From Streptococcus parasanguinis ATCC 15912 (lineage in GTDB: Bacteria > Bacillota > Bacilli > Lactobacillales > Streptococcaceae): a DNA stretch of 64,000 nucleotides. This document shows, piece by piece, positions 46,446-54,526 of the stretch. The notes beneath the pieces were generated by a model, which worked only from the letters and a program-made list of their open reading frames with translations, was not told where the DNA came from and searched no databases. Position 1 is the stretch's first letter; each line of letters begins with the position of its first letter. The DNA is taken from the NCBI RefSeq assembly GCF_000164675.2, contig NC_015678.1, positions 496,001 to 560,000 on the forward strand. The letters are read 5' to 3'. Position numbers and translations under genes: made by a program.

Positions 46446-46997
46446 TTAATTAAGGTCATAGTTCAAGTCACTTAAATCTTTCTTACCTTGTGTTTCTTCA
46501 GCAAGAAATGGAACTTGATGGATCCCCTTTACACCTGCTACGATAGACGCCGGAAATGAAACAATTTCTTGATTGATGTGGCAGACATTACTGTTAACAA
46601 TTCGCTTCGCTGCAGCAAGATCTTCATTTTCGTCAGCAATTTCCTTTTGCAAGGCCAAGAATTGGTTAGAAGACAAGAGCTCTGGATAGTTTTCACCGAC
46701 TGCACGAATTTGTGCCAAGACATCATTTTGATTGGTAATAACTTGGTTGGATTCTTGAATAGTCGCTCCTTGGCGTAAAGCAACTAAATCGGTAAAAAGC
46801 TGTTGTTCATGTTTGGCATAAGCTTTCGCTACTTTTAGCATTTCCGAAATGGTATCATAGCGTTTTACGAGAACGATATCAACGGTTCTCTTTGATTCTT
46901 CAATGGTCACTAGATAGCGATTGAGGCGATTTCCTACACTAATAAACCAAATAGCCAATAGGGCAACAAATATGATTAAGCCGATAATGAGATTCAT
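46446..46997 (-). CDS. lemA: LemA family membrane protein
   Basis: 183 residues. One N-terminal membrane helix (NLIIGLIIFVALLAIWFISV), then a coiled helical cytosolic-like domain typical of LemA (NRLNRYLVTIEESKRTVDIVLVKRYD, residues 25-50). RBS AAGGAG. Overlaps the end of the DUF3137 gene by 4 bp. LemA and DUF3137 are often neighbours; function unknown. Confidence 0.88.
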   Translation of the reverse strand: MNLIIGLIIFVALLAIWFISVGNRLNRYLVTIEESKRTVDIVLVKRYDTISEMLKVAKAYAKHEQQLFTDLVALRQGATIQESNQVITNQNDVLAQIRAVGENYPELLSSNQFLALQKEIADENEDLAAAKRIVNSNVCHINQEIVSFPASIVAGVKGIHQVPFLAEETQGKKDLSDLNYDLN

Positions 46998-47995
46998 GAT
47001 GTTTCTCCTTCAAAAATTGCTGTTATTTCTTTAATTAAAGCCAGTTCTCTGCATAATTTATGATATTCAGTCACCAAAGATAGTTGATCAATATCTTCCG
47101 GTTTTTGAGGAGTCGGAAAGATATAGCGATCGGTATACAAAGAAATAAAAAGTTTCTTGTCTTTCAAAAATACACACATGGCATTTTGAGAAATTTGTCG
47201 ATCAAACCATTCTAACATCTTAGGGGTGAGAAATTTTCGGGCAGACAGTTCATCCGTGCAGTAAATATTGTAATTTTCGTTATTGCGAATATCCTCTGTT
47301 TCAATCTGCACCTCATTTCCTCTGGCTCCTGGATAATCCCCATTTATCTCTCTATTAAAAAGGAATGATTTCTTCGTCGGAACGACACGAAGATGACCTG
47401 AGAAATGAATTGGTAGGTTTAAAAAGAATACTTGTCCGCAGAAATCTGTGACTTCCACATGTTCCGTTCTCGTATGTCCATTGGATGTCCGTTGACGAGT
47501 CTCAGTATGATGAGCATAGAGATTTGACACTGTCAGCTCTTTGTCATCATGAAATGATAGCTGTTTGAAACATAGAAAATCAGTCGACCGAGGACATAAA
47601 TGCGTGAGAGCTTCAGAGGGGATGGAACCATCCTCTTTTATCGAAGCCTGAGGAAAAACTTCCTTTAATACAGGCGACAGGATATCATCTAGATAGATCT
47701 CATCGTTCGATCGAATTCGATCCCCAAACAAGGCTTTTCGTTTTTTATATTGTGGCCAATAATACAAACCAACAACTAAAAGGATCAAAGGAATAGCTGC
47801 AAAACGCAATAAAACGAGAGACAATATGGCACAAATAATACCAAAAGATCGGAAAACATTCCATTGTAGATTGTTCTTCATTTGTTCTCGGATTAATCCG
47901 ATTGCATCCTGAAATTGTTTGGAGTTTTCTAGCTCCTCAATTTTATGCGAATGGTCTGTAGATACAGGACCATTAGAATGATAGATATCTCCCAA
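46994..47995 (-). CDS. DUF3137 domain membrane protein
   Basis: 333 residues with two close hydrophobic segments (about 50-63 and 66-82, FGIICAILSLVLL and IPLILLVVGLYYW) and a large C-terminal soluble domain with the family VVPTKKSFLFNRE pattern. Starts at TTG with GTGGAGGAT just before it; no ATG is near. Partner gene lemA overlaps by 4 bp. No known biochemical role. Confidence 0.78.
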   Translation of the reverse strand: MGDIYHSNGPVSTDHSHKIEELENSKQFQDAIGLIREQMKNNLQWNVFRSFGIICAILSLVLLRFAAIPLILLVVGLYYWPQYKKRKALFGDRIRSNDEIYLDDILSPVLKEVFPQASIKEDGSIPSEALTHLCPRSTDFLCFKQLSFHDDKELTVSNLYAHHTETRQRTSNGHTRTEHVEVTDFCGQVFFLNLPIHFSGHLRVVPTKKSFLFNREINGDYPGARGNEVQIETEDIRNNENYNIYCTDELSARKFLTPKMLEWFDRQISQNAMCVFLKDKKLFISLYTDRYIFPTPQKPEDIDQLSLVTEYHKLCRELALIKEITAIFEGETS

Positions 47996-48109
47996 AATCC
48001 TCCACTCCTTTCAGACGCAATAAACTTTACTATATTGTAACACCAATATTTTTACATAGCAACTGTATTATAATAGTTTTAAAAATAATTTAGTGTCTTT
48101 CAAGGTATT

Positions 48110-48260
48110 AAAAAATCCTGATCCGAAGATCAGGATTCGAGGCACCTTTCGGTGAGAACAGCCGGTTCACACAACTGTTCAAGGTCCGCTCCTGCGTTAC
48201 AATTGAATGTAGACCTCCTCAGCGCAAAAGGCTCCAAGGAGCCAATCGACTCATCGCATG
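48110..48260 (-). ncRNA. About 150-nt structured noncoding RNA (possibly asd-motif RNA)
   Basis: Own promoter upstream and terminator AATCCTGATC-TTCG-GATCAGGATT followed by T6 (48110-48137). No reading frame. Internal helices: GGCUC-CUUG-GAGCC, AGGUC with GACCU, GAACAG with CUGUUC, and CACC-GAAA-GGUG, with GAGG and CCUC able to close the fold. It lies on the same strand two genes upstream of asd; the asd RNA motif of lactic acid bacteria is the best remembered match. 4.5S, 6S, RNase P RNA and tmRNA do not fit. Confidence 0.7.
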
Positions 48261-48265
48261 TAGTT

Positions 48266-48295
48266 ATTTTACCATGAATATCCACAAACTGTCAA
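48266..48295 (-). promoter_or_regulatory. Promoter of the noncoding RNA
   Basis: Perfect -35 TTGACA (48290-48295), 18 nt, -10 TAAAAT (48266-48271) preceded by TGG as an extended -10. Confidence 0.85.
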
Positions 48296-48335
48296 GAAGT
48301 GAGGTGCTTGCTTTTAAATCGTACAAAAGAGCCAC

Positions 48336-48860
48336 CTATCTTGTTTTTTGCCACTCAAGGCTTTTCACAAGCCCTTCAATCGTCTTTTGCATCCAGACGA
48401 TATCATGCCATTGGTTGAACTTATAGCCAATTTTTGGGAAATGAGCGACTTGAATATAGCCCCGCTTTTTATGCATGGAAATGCTCGCTTCGTTAGGAAC
48501 TGCGATACAAGCCAGAAAGCGTAAGTAGCCTCGTGTTTGTAACTCCTCTTCTAAGGCAGTATAAAGAGCTGATCCAATCCCTTGTCCACGCGCCTCTTTC
48601 GCTATATAAATAGACAATTCAGTGGTCCAATCATAGGCAGCCCGTGCATAATAGGTCGAGGCATAGGCATAACCCACAACTTTCCCATCAACTTCTGCGA
48701 CTAAATAAGGAAATTTGGGTAGCGTTTTTGTGATGCGTCTTTCAAATTCCTGGACAGTCGGCACATCGACCTCAAAGGTGATGGCTGTCTCTGTCACATA
48801 AGGTTGGTAAATCGCTCGGATAGTCGCTGCATCACTAATCTGAACGGGTCGAATAATCAT
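48336..48860 (-). CDS. GNAT acetyltransferase (Pat/MnaT-like)
   Basis: 174 residues. Starts IIRPVQISDAATIRAIYQPYV as in phosphinothricin/methionine-sulfoximine acetyltransferases; acetyl-CoA loop is ARGQGIGSALYTALEEEL, and WHDIVWMQK closes the fold. It would N-acetylate a small amino-acid-like substrate with acetyl-CoA. Stand-alone gene. Confidence 0.88.
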   Translation of the reverse strand: MIIRPVQISDAATIRAIYQPYVTETAITFEVDVPTVQEFERRITKTLPKFPYLVAEVDGKVVGYAYASTYYARAAYDWTTELSIYIAKEARGQGIGSALYTALEEELQTRGYLRFLACIAVPNEASISMHKKRGYIQVAHFPKIGYKFNQWHDIVWMQKTIEGLVKSLEWQKTR

Positions 48861-49013
48861 GGTGCCCTCCTAAATAAATTACACCTAGTATACCGATAAG
48901 GCTTCTTACTGTCAATGAAGGATTGTAATGAACTTATTGTTTCACTTTTTAGCAAAAGAAATTAAATAGAGAAAAGTTGAGAAATCTGTCTCAAGCTTTT
49001 TAGATTAATTAGC

Positions 49014-50783
49014 TTATTTACTTGAAAACTGGCTATTGTAGAGCTCATAGTAGAATCCTTTGTCTGCCAACAAGGATTGGTGGTTTCCTTGTTCGATGAT
49101 TTGTCCATCTTTGAGGACAAGAATTTTATCTGCTTCTTGAATGGTAGACAAGCGGTGAGCAATGACAAAGCTAGTCCGCCCTTTCATCAAATTCTTCATA
49201 GCTTTTTGAATCAAGAGCTCTAAACGCGTATCGACAGAAGACGTCGCTTCATCCAAAATCAAAATCTTAGGATCAGCAAGGAGCGCACGCGCAATAGTTA
49301 AGAGTTGCTTTTGGCCTAGAGAAATATTGCTAGACTCCTGGTTCATTTCCATATTGTAACCACCAGGAAGTGTCCTGATAAAGTGATCGACATTGGCTGC
49401 CTTTGCAGCTTCAACAATGTCTTCATCCGTTGCTTCTAGGTTACCAAAACGAAGATTTTCTTTGATGGTTCCTTCGTACAACCAAGCATCCTGAAGGACC
49501 ATCCCAAATTGCTTACGGTAATCTTGGCGAGACAGATGGCGAATATCATGACCATCCACCGTAATCGATCCCGCAGTCACGTCGTAAAAGCGCATGAGCA
49601 GATTAATCAGGGTTGTTTTACCTGCTCCGGTAGGACCGACAATAGCCACCATTTCACCTGGTTTCACTTCTAGGTTAAAATCACGAATCAAGGGTTTATC
49701 CACTACATATTGGAAATCAACATGTTTAAAGCTAACCTGACCTGTCAAATCTCCAGAGAGTATTTCTGTCACATCTGCCACTTCATCTGGTTCATCCATG
49801 ACTTGGAAAATCCGATCTAGAGACGACTTAGCACTCTGGAGTTGACCGGCCAATTGGGTCAAGTTTTGAATGGGTTGATTGATCTGCCAGACATATTGGA
49901 CGAAAGCCTGCATATTCCCGACTGTCAAACGACCTGCTAACACTTGCAAGCCACCCATCAAAGCGATCATCAGATAGGTCAAATCTGAAATTCCATTTAA
50001 AATCGGCATCATTAAGCCGGAAATGAAGTTGGCCTTGAATCCTACCTTTTGTAGATGATGGGTAATATCATGAAACTCTTCCTGGGAAGATTTTTCTCGG
50101 ACATAGAGCTTAAGGACATTGAAACCTGTTAAATTTTCTTGAACGAAGCCGTTCATTGCCCCCAAAACATCTGCCTGCTCTTTAAAGTAAGGCTGAGATT
50201 TTTTCATGATAAATCGAGCACTGAAATAAGTGATTGGAATGGACAGGATGACCACTAGACCCAGCTGGATATTTAAGAATAAGACCATGCTGATGACAAA
50301 AAGCAAGGTAAAGATGGCATTAACGATTTGTAAGAAGGACTGTTGCAAGGCATTCGAGACTGTTTCGACATCGCTAGTAAAACGTCCTAACAAATCACCA
50401 AACTGATGCCGGTCAAAATAGGAAACCGGAATGTGATTGATTTTATGAGACAAATCATTTCGCATGTCCTGAACGGTCTTTTGAACAGCATTGGTCATAA
50501 AATAGTTGGAATAATAAGATCCCAACTCATAGAGGACCCCACGGAATAGATAGAGCGTCATAATGATAGCGATATAGGAGGTATTCAGACTTGCTCCCGA
50601 AAGGCCTTTTGCCATATCCATGAGATTTTTTGTTAACTCCGTAATAGCAAGCCCCAAAACAAAGGGTTCGACAACACTCATGACGACACTCAGGATTTTT
50701 AAGAAAATGGACAAGCAAACTTCCAAGCGATAGGCTCTCAAGTAAGTCCATAGTCTACTAAAACTGTTTTGTTCTTGTTTCAT
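49014..50783 (-). CDS. ABC exporter half-transporter, subunit 2
   Basis: 589 residues: six membrane helices (1-310) and a nucleotide domain with Walker A GPTGAGKTT, degenerate signature NISLGQKQ (canonical LSGGQ lost), intact Walker B LILDEATSSVD and H-loop IAHRLSTI. Pairs with the gene 14 bp upstream; the complementary defects are typical of heterodimeric exporters such as BmrCD, EfrCD or PatAB. RBS AAAGGAG. Possible drug or peptide efflux. Confidence 0.9.
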   Translation of the reverse strand: MKQEQNSFSRLWTYLRAYRLEVCLSIFLKILSVVMSVVEPFVLGLAITELTKNLMDMAKGLSGASLNTSYIAIIMTLYLFRGVLYELGSYYSNYFMTNAVQKTVQDMRNDLSHKINHIPVSYFDRHQFGDLLGRFTSDVETVSNALQQSFLQIVNAIFTLLFVISMVLFLNIQLGLVVILSIPITYFSARFIMKKSQPYFKEQADVLGAMNGFVQENLTGFNVLKLYVREKSSQEEFHDITHHLQKVGFKANFISGLMMPILNGISDLTYLMIALMGGLQVLAGRLTVGNMQAFVQYVWQINQPIQNLTQLAGQLQSAKSSLDRIFQVMDEPDEVADVTEILSGDLTGQVSFKHVDFQYVVDKPLIRDFNLEVKPGEMVAIVGPTGAGKTTLINLLMRFYDVTAGSITVDGHDIRHLSRQDYRKQFGMVLQDAWLYEGTIKENLRFGNLEATDEDIVEAAKAANVDHFIRTLPGGYNMEMNQESSNISLGQKQLLTIARALLADPKILILDEATSSVDTRLELLIQKAMKNLMKGRTSFVIAHRLSTIQEADKILVLKDGQIIEQGNHQSLLADKGFYYELYNSQFSSK

Positions 50784-50796
50784 CTGCTTCTCCTTT

Positions 50797-52533
50797 CTAT
50801 TCTTCTGTCAATGATGGACTATCGAGCTGCGAATTAGCGATCTCACGATAGATCTCATTACTTTCCATCAATTCATCGTGGGTTCCTCTACCAACGATCT
50901 CTCCATGGTCCAAGACAATAATTTGATCCGCATCCATAATGGTTCCCACACGTTGCGCTACAATCAAGACAGTCGCATCTCCTGTGACTTCTTTGAGACG
51001 CTTCCGTAAAGTGGCATCCGTCTTGTAGTCCAAGGCAGAGAAGGAATCATCAAAAATAAAGACATCTGGATCTTTGACAACAGCACGAGCAATGGACAAG
51101 CGTTGTTTTTGACCACCTGAAAGGTTGCTTCCACCTTCTGCCAAATGCGTATCAAAGCCTTCCTCGCGACTGTCAATAAATTCCTTAGCTTGGGAAATAT
51201 CTGCTGCTTGTTCTAGCTCTTGTACAGATGCGTCTTCTTTCCCATAACGAAGGTTTTCAGCAATGGTTCCAGTAAAGAGTAAGGCCTTTTGCGGAATAAA
51301 ACCGATCTTTTGGCGAAGGGCCTTGAGATTGTAGTCACGTACATCCACGCCGTCGACCAAAATCTTTCCAAGTGTTACATCATAGAATCGAGGAATCAAC
51401 TGCACAAGTGAAGATTTCCCAGAACCTGTCGATCCGATAAAGGCGATCGTTTCGCCAGGTTTGGCCTGAAAGGAAATGTTGTGAAGAACTGGACTCTCCG
51501 TCTCACCTGGATAAGCAAAGGTGACATTGTCAAATTCCAAATAGCCACGAGATGCTGTCTCTGTTACACCATTCTCATTCGGATCAATCGAAATGGGCAT
51601 GTCCATGATTTCCTTGAGACGACGGCTAGAAACCGCAGTACGAGGATACATGGTAAAGAGATTGGCTAAAAAGAGGAAAGACAAGAGCGCGTGGAAGCTA
51701 TACTCAATAAAAGCAACCAGATCCCCAATTTTCAAACTACCGTCATGAAGAGGATCCAAAGCAAACCAGACAATCGCCACAATCATAGCAATGATGATCT
51801 GCACAAATAAGGGCTCTGTCAAACCAGTTAGTTTGAACAATTTATTCGAGTTTTCTGCGTAGACTGCATTTTCAGCTGCAAATTTCTCTTCCTGGAATTC
51901 TTCACGGGCAAAGGCACGAATCACACGAAGTCCTGTCAAATTTTCACGCGCAAACTGGTTAAGATGGTCGAGTGTCTTTTGTTGCTTCTCGGAAAGTGGA
52001 CGTGTCTTGACTGCTACATACCAGACGACGACAGCAAGAAATGGTACAGAAACCGCTACAATCCACGCTAAAGAAGGACTAGTTGTCAGAATCAAGAGAA
52101 CACTGGAAACCATCATCAAGGGTGTGATGACCCCCATCTTCAACATAGAATCCGCAAACTGCATCAAAACAAAGGCATCCGAAGTCAAGCGAGTGACCAA
52201 TGACGATACTCCGATTTGCTCATACTCGCGATGCGAGTACTCCTGTAACTTGGCATAGAGGTCATTGCGCATATCGCGCACCATGGTGGTCGTTAGCTGG
52301 CCAACCGCGTAAGACAAGATAATCCGCCCCACAATCCCAAGCAAAATAATCGCAAACATGACCCAGCCCCAGAAATACAGCCGATTCACATCACGCGGGT
52401 TAATCCCCTCATCAATCATGCGAGCTAGAATCGTTGGCAAGCCCAAATTGACAATAACAAACAGGACCGCCGAAAATAGATTCAGGGCTAGCCACTTGGG
52501 ATACTTTTTCAAGTAAGACCAAATATATAGCAT
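50797..52533 (-). CDS. ABC exporter half-transporter, subunit 1
   Basis: 578 residues from MLYIWSYLKK; AAGGAGAAA lies in front, while the in-frame extension to 52680 crosses a repeat. Transmembrane part 1-310; Walker A GSTGSGKSS, canonical LSGGQKQR, but Walker B reads VFIFDDSFSALD (catalytic Glu replaced by Asp) and the H-loop His is Gln (VAQRV). Together with subunit 2 one ATP site is degenerate and one is intact. Confidence 0.9.
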   Translation of the reverse strand: MLYIWSYLKKYPKWLALNLFSAVLFVIVNLGLPTILARMIDEGINPRDVNRLYFWGWVMFAIILLGIVGRIILSYAVGQLTTTMVRDMRNDLYAKLQEYSHREYEQIGVSSLVTRLTSDAFVLMQFADSMLKMGVITPLMMVSSVLLILTTSPSLAWIVAVSVPFLAVVVWYVAVKTRPLSEKQQKTLDHLNQFARENLTGLRVIRAFAREEFQEEKFAAENAVYAENSNKLFKLTGLTEPLFVQIIIAMIVAIVWFALDPLHDGSLKIGDLVAFIEYSFHALLSFLFLANLFTMYPRTAVSSRRLKEIMDMPISIDPNENGVTETASRGYLEFDNVTFAYPGETESPVLHNISFQAKPGETIAFIGSTGSGKSSLVQLIPRFYDVTLGKILVDGVDVRDYNLKALRQKIGFIPQKALLFTGTIAENLRYGKEDASVQELEQAADISQAKEFIDSREEGFDTHLAEGGSNLSGGQKQRLSIARAVVKDPDVFIFDDSFSALDYKTDATLRKRLKEVTGDATVLIVAQRVGTIMDADQIIVLDHGEIVGRGTHDELMESNEIYREIANSQLDSPSLTEE

Positions 52534-52580
52534 AGATGTTTCTCCTTTTCCATAAATAATTTCCTTGATCACACAGAAAA

Positions 52581-52636
52581 GAGGGAGCGAGACGAAATCA
52601 TTTTCAAAGAAAATCATTCCTGCCCCAGTCCCATCT
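52581..52636. repeat. Intergenic hairpin repeat upstream of the exporter
   Basis: GGGAGCGAGACGAAATCATT opposite AATCATTCCTGCCCCAGTCCC: same GGGAG-GAGAC-GAA and C-rich complement layout as the element at 26561-26600. It lies directly upstream of the exporter RBS and explains the false N-terminal extension. Confidence 0.55.
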
Positions 52637-52676
52637 GTAGTCTCATTCATTATATCAAACCAGTCATAAAAGTAAA

Positions 52677-52702
52677 GCAAAAGAGCAGGTTTCCCCGCTC
52701 TT
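52677..52702 (-). terminator. Terminator of lipoprotein gene 1
   Basis: AAGAGCGGGG-N3-CCTGCTCTTTT on the minus strand. Confidence 0.75.
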
Positions 52703-52710
52703 CACTTTCA

Positions 52711-53160
52711 TTATTTTGTGCGTTTGAGTTTAGCATTTTTAAGAATCATAAGATCCCCTTGGTTGCTATTACTTAACTTAGAAAGATCAAATGTCAAATA
52801 GTCACCATCGACCTTGTATGTAATCTTTTCTCCACTACCATCTTTTGACGCGATTGTTTTCTCTTTTTGATTGATTTTGACATCATAAGATCGCTCATTC
52901 TTTTGACCAGCGACTTCACCCGCGATGCTGAGGGTTCCTTTTGAATCTTTGATCTTAATAGAAACTTCAAAATTAATAACGTCTCCAATAGACTCTAATT
53001 GACTACCTGATAAGCCCTGCTCCTCAAGAATTTTCTTGAGTTCTGTTTTTGATGGTTTGTAGACATAAGTCCCATTATCACTTTTGGCACCACATGCCAC
53101 CAAGAGGACTACTGCAAAAACTGCAACGAAAGCTAAAAGAATACGTTTAATATTTTTCAT
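52711..53160 (-). CDS. Small lipoprotein, copy 1 of 3
   Basis: 149 residues from ATG 53160 (GGAGATTG upstream). Lipoprotein signal peptide MKNIKRILLAFVAVFAVVLLVAC with lipobox LVAC, so Cys23 is lipidated and the protein sits on the outer membrane face. The mature part begins CGAKSDNGTYVYKP and contains beta-strand rich repeats of the form V-S-I-K-I-K-D. Paralogous to the next two genes. Function unknown. Confidence 0.88.
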   Translation of the reverse strand: MKNIKRILLAFVAVFAVVLLVACGAKSDNGTYVYKPSKTELKKILEEQGLSGSQLESIGDVINFEVSIKIKDSKGTLSIAGEVAGQKNERSYDVKINQKEKTIASKDGSGEKITYKVDGDYLTFDLSKLSNSNQGDLMILKNAKLKRTK

Positions 53161-53230
53161 AATCAATCTCCTAATGTATTTTATAATCTGATTTTACCAC
53201 TATTTTAATACCGATTCAAGATGTTTTAAA

Positions 53231-53265
53231 GAAGAAAAAGAGCAGATACTCTCTGCCCTTCTCTT
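53231..53265 (-). terminator. Terminator of lipoprotein gene 2
   Basis: AAGGGCAGAG-AGTA-TCTGCTCTT on the minus strand, then T-run. Confidence 0.75.
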
Positions 53266-53268
53266 GTA

Positions 53269-53721
53269 TTATTTTGTACGTTTGAATTTAGCGTTTTTGA
53301 ACATTTCCAAAGCGGCTTCATGACCTGAACTCTTTTCACCAGATAAATCAAAAGTGAACACATCTCCAGATACTTTGTATTTAACCTTTTCGCCTTCACC
53401 TGTTTTAGATTGGAGAGTTTTCTTTTGTTGGTCAACTTTCATATCAAATGATTGGTCTGTTTTTTGTCCCATCATTTCACCTTTAATTTTAAGGCTACCT
53501 GTTTTATCTTTAATGGTCACTGAAACTTCCAATTTAACATTGTCAATCAATGCATCAACACTTGAACTTGGAGCACCTTGTTCTTCAAGGATTTCCTTCA
53601 CTTCAGATTTTGCAGGTTTGTAGACATAAGTCCCGTTGTCACTTTTGGCACCACATGCCACCAAGAGGACTGCTGCAAAAACAGCTACTACAGCCAAAAG
53701 AATACGTTTAAAGTTTTTCAT
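53269..53721 (-). CDS. Small lipoprotein, copy 2 of 3
   Basis: 150 residues, signal peptide MKNFKRILLAVVAVFAAVLLVAC with lipobox LVAC. The mature protein starts with the same CGAKSDNGTYVYKP as copy 1; the middle differs more (EVKEILEEQGAPSSSVDALI) but the V-S-V-T-I-K-D and T-F-D-L-S blocks are kept. RBS AAGGAG. Own promoter region and terminator. Confidence 0.9.
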   Translation of the reverse strand: MKNFKRILLAVVAVFAAVLLVACGAKSDNGTYVYKPAKSEVKEILEEQGAPSSSVDALIDNVKLEVSVTIKDKTGSLKIKGEMMGQKTDQSFDMKVDQQKKTLQSKTGEGEKVKYKVSGDVFTFDLSGEKSSGHEAALEMFKNAKFKRTK

Positions 53722-53837
53722 AACTTCTCCTTTTTAATTAGATTAAACCAATTATAACAACAATTCAGACACACGGCAATGAAATATTACAAATGTAACA
53801 CTCTTGTAATATATTTATCAACTAATATTTAACGATT

Positions 53838-53866
53838 AAAAAGGCAGGATCCGTACCTACCATTTC
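53838..53866 (-). terminator. Terminator of lipoprotein gene 3
   Basis: GGTAGG / CCTGCC hairpin with TTTTT on the minus strand. Confidence 0.6.
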
Positions 53867-53868
53867 TT

Positions 53869-54312
53869 TTATTTGATCTTTTTAAACTTTGCAAATTTTA
53901 TGAAATTTATAAAGGTGTCGGAATTACTCCTGCCAGAATCACTTATATTTTTAATAGTTAATACCCCACCAGAAATTTGATAAGTAATTTTAGTCTTACT
54001 ATATTCACTTTCCAATATAATTGTTTTAGCTTTTTGATCAACCTTAAAATCGTAGGGTTGATTGGTATTTTGAACATTTGATTTTATTTGAACCTTTATA
54101 ACCCCTTTTTTGTCCTTAATGATCATAGAAACCCTAAATTTATAATCATCTGTGATAATATAAGCAAGTTCACTTGGTAGCATCTCCCTCACTTCTTCTG
54201 TTGTAGGTTCGAATACATAAGTCCCATTATCACTTTTTGGACCACAGGCTACCAAGAAGACTAGTGCAAAAACAGCAACTAAAGCCAAAAGAATCTGTTT
54301 AAAATTTTTCAT
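53869..54312 (-). CDS. Small lipoprotein, copy 3 of 3 (diverged)
   Basis: 147 residues, signal peptide MKNFKQILLALVAVFALVFLVAC, lipobox LVAC, mature start CGPKSDNGTYVFEP. It keeps the copy-1/2 framework (S-M-I-I-K-D-K-K-G, F-K-V-D-Q-K-A-K-T-I) but is clearly more diverged and more AT-rich. It is the last host gene before the integrated element. Confidence 0.88.
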   Translation of the reverse strand: MKNFKQILLALVAVFALVFLVACGPKSDNGTYVFEPTTEEVREMLPSELAYIITDDYKFRVSMIIKDKKGVIKVQIKSNVQNTNQPYDFKVDQKAKTIILESEYSKTKITYQISGGVLTIKNISDSGRSNSDTFINFIKFAKFKKIK

Positions 54313-54427
54313 ACCTTCTCCTTATTTCATAGATTATCCCTATTATAGCAACAATATTTTCGTATCTCAATGAAATATTTGATGATACGGGACTTGTAAA
54401 AGGTATAAAAGAAAGAATGCACAAAAA

Positions 54428-54451
54428 AACCGAGACCTAAACCTCGGTTTT
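54428..54451 (-). terminator. rplL terminator
   Basis: AACCGAG / CTCGGTT stem with T-run on the minus strand, about 20 bp beyond the rplL stop remnant. Confidence 0.8.
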
Positions 54452-54471
54452 CATTTTGATTGGAAACTCTA

Positions 54472-54492
54472 TTATTTAAGAGTAACTGAAGC
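54472..54492 (-). other. attL: element junction in the 3' end of rplL
   Basis: Reading the minus strand, GCTTCAGTTACTCTTAAATAA encodes ASVTLK-stop, the C-terminus of streptococcal L7/L12. The plus-strand TTATTTAAGAGTAAC (54472-54486) equals the 15-bp att core I remember for rplL-inserted streptococcal elements. The frame is interrupted just upstream, so this is the displaced 3' remnant; an intact rplL is expected right of the window. Confidence 0.8.
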
Positions 54493-54526
54493 GTCGTTGC
54501 TTTAGTTGTTCTCACACAGCTATTTT

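Noticed and set aside
48110..48260. SRP 4.5S RNA, 6S RNA, RNase P RNA or tmRNA
   Set aside because: The GGAAGGAAGCAGC loop, RNase P core and tag/tRNA-like parts are all missing.
52534..52680. N-terminal extension of the exporter subunit
   Set aside because: It crosses an intergenic hairpin repeat; the ATG at 52533 has AAGGAGAAA and starts the usual membrane domain.
54327..54515. 62-residue frame over attL
   Set aside because: Runs across the rplL terminator and att core; no RBS and low-quality composition.
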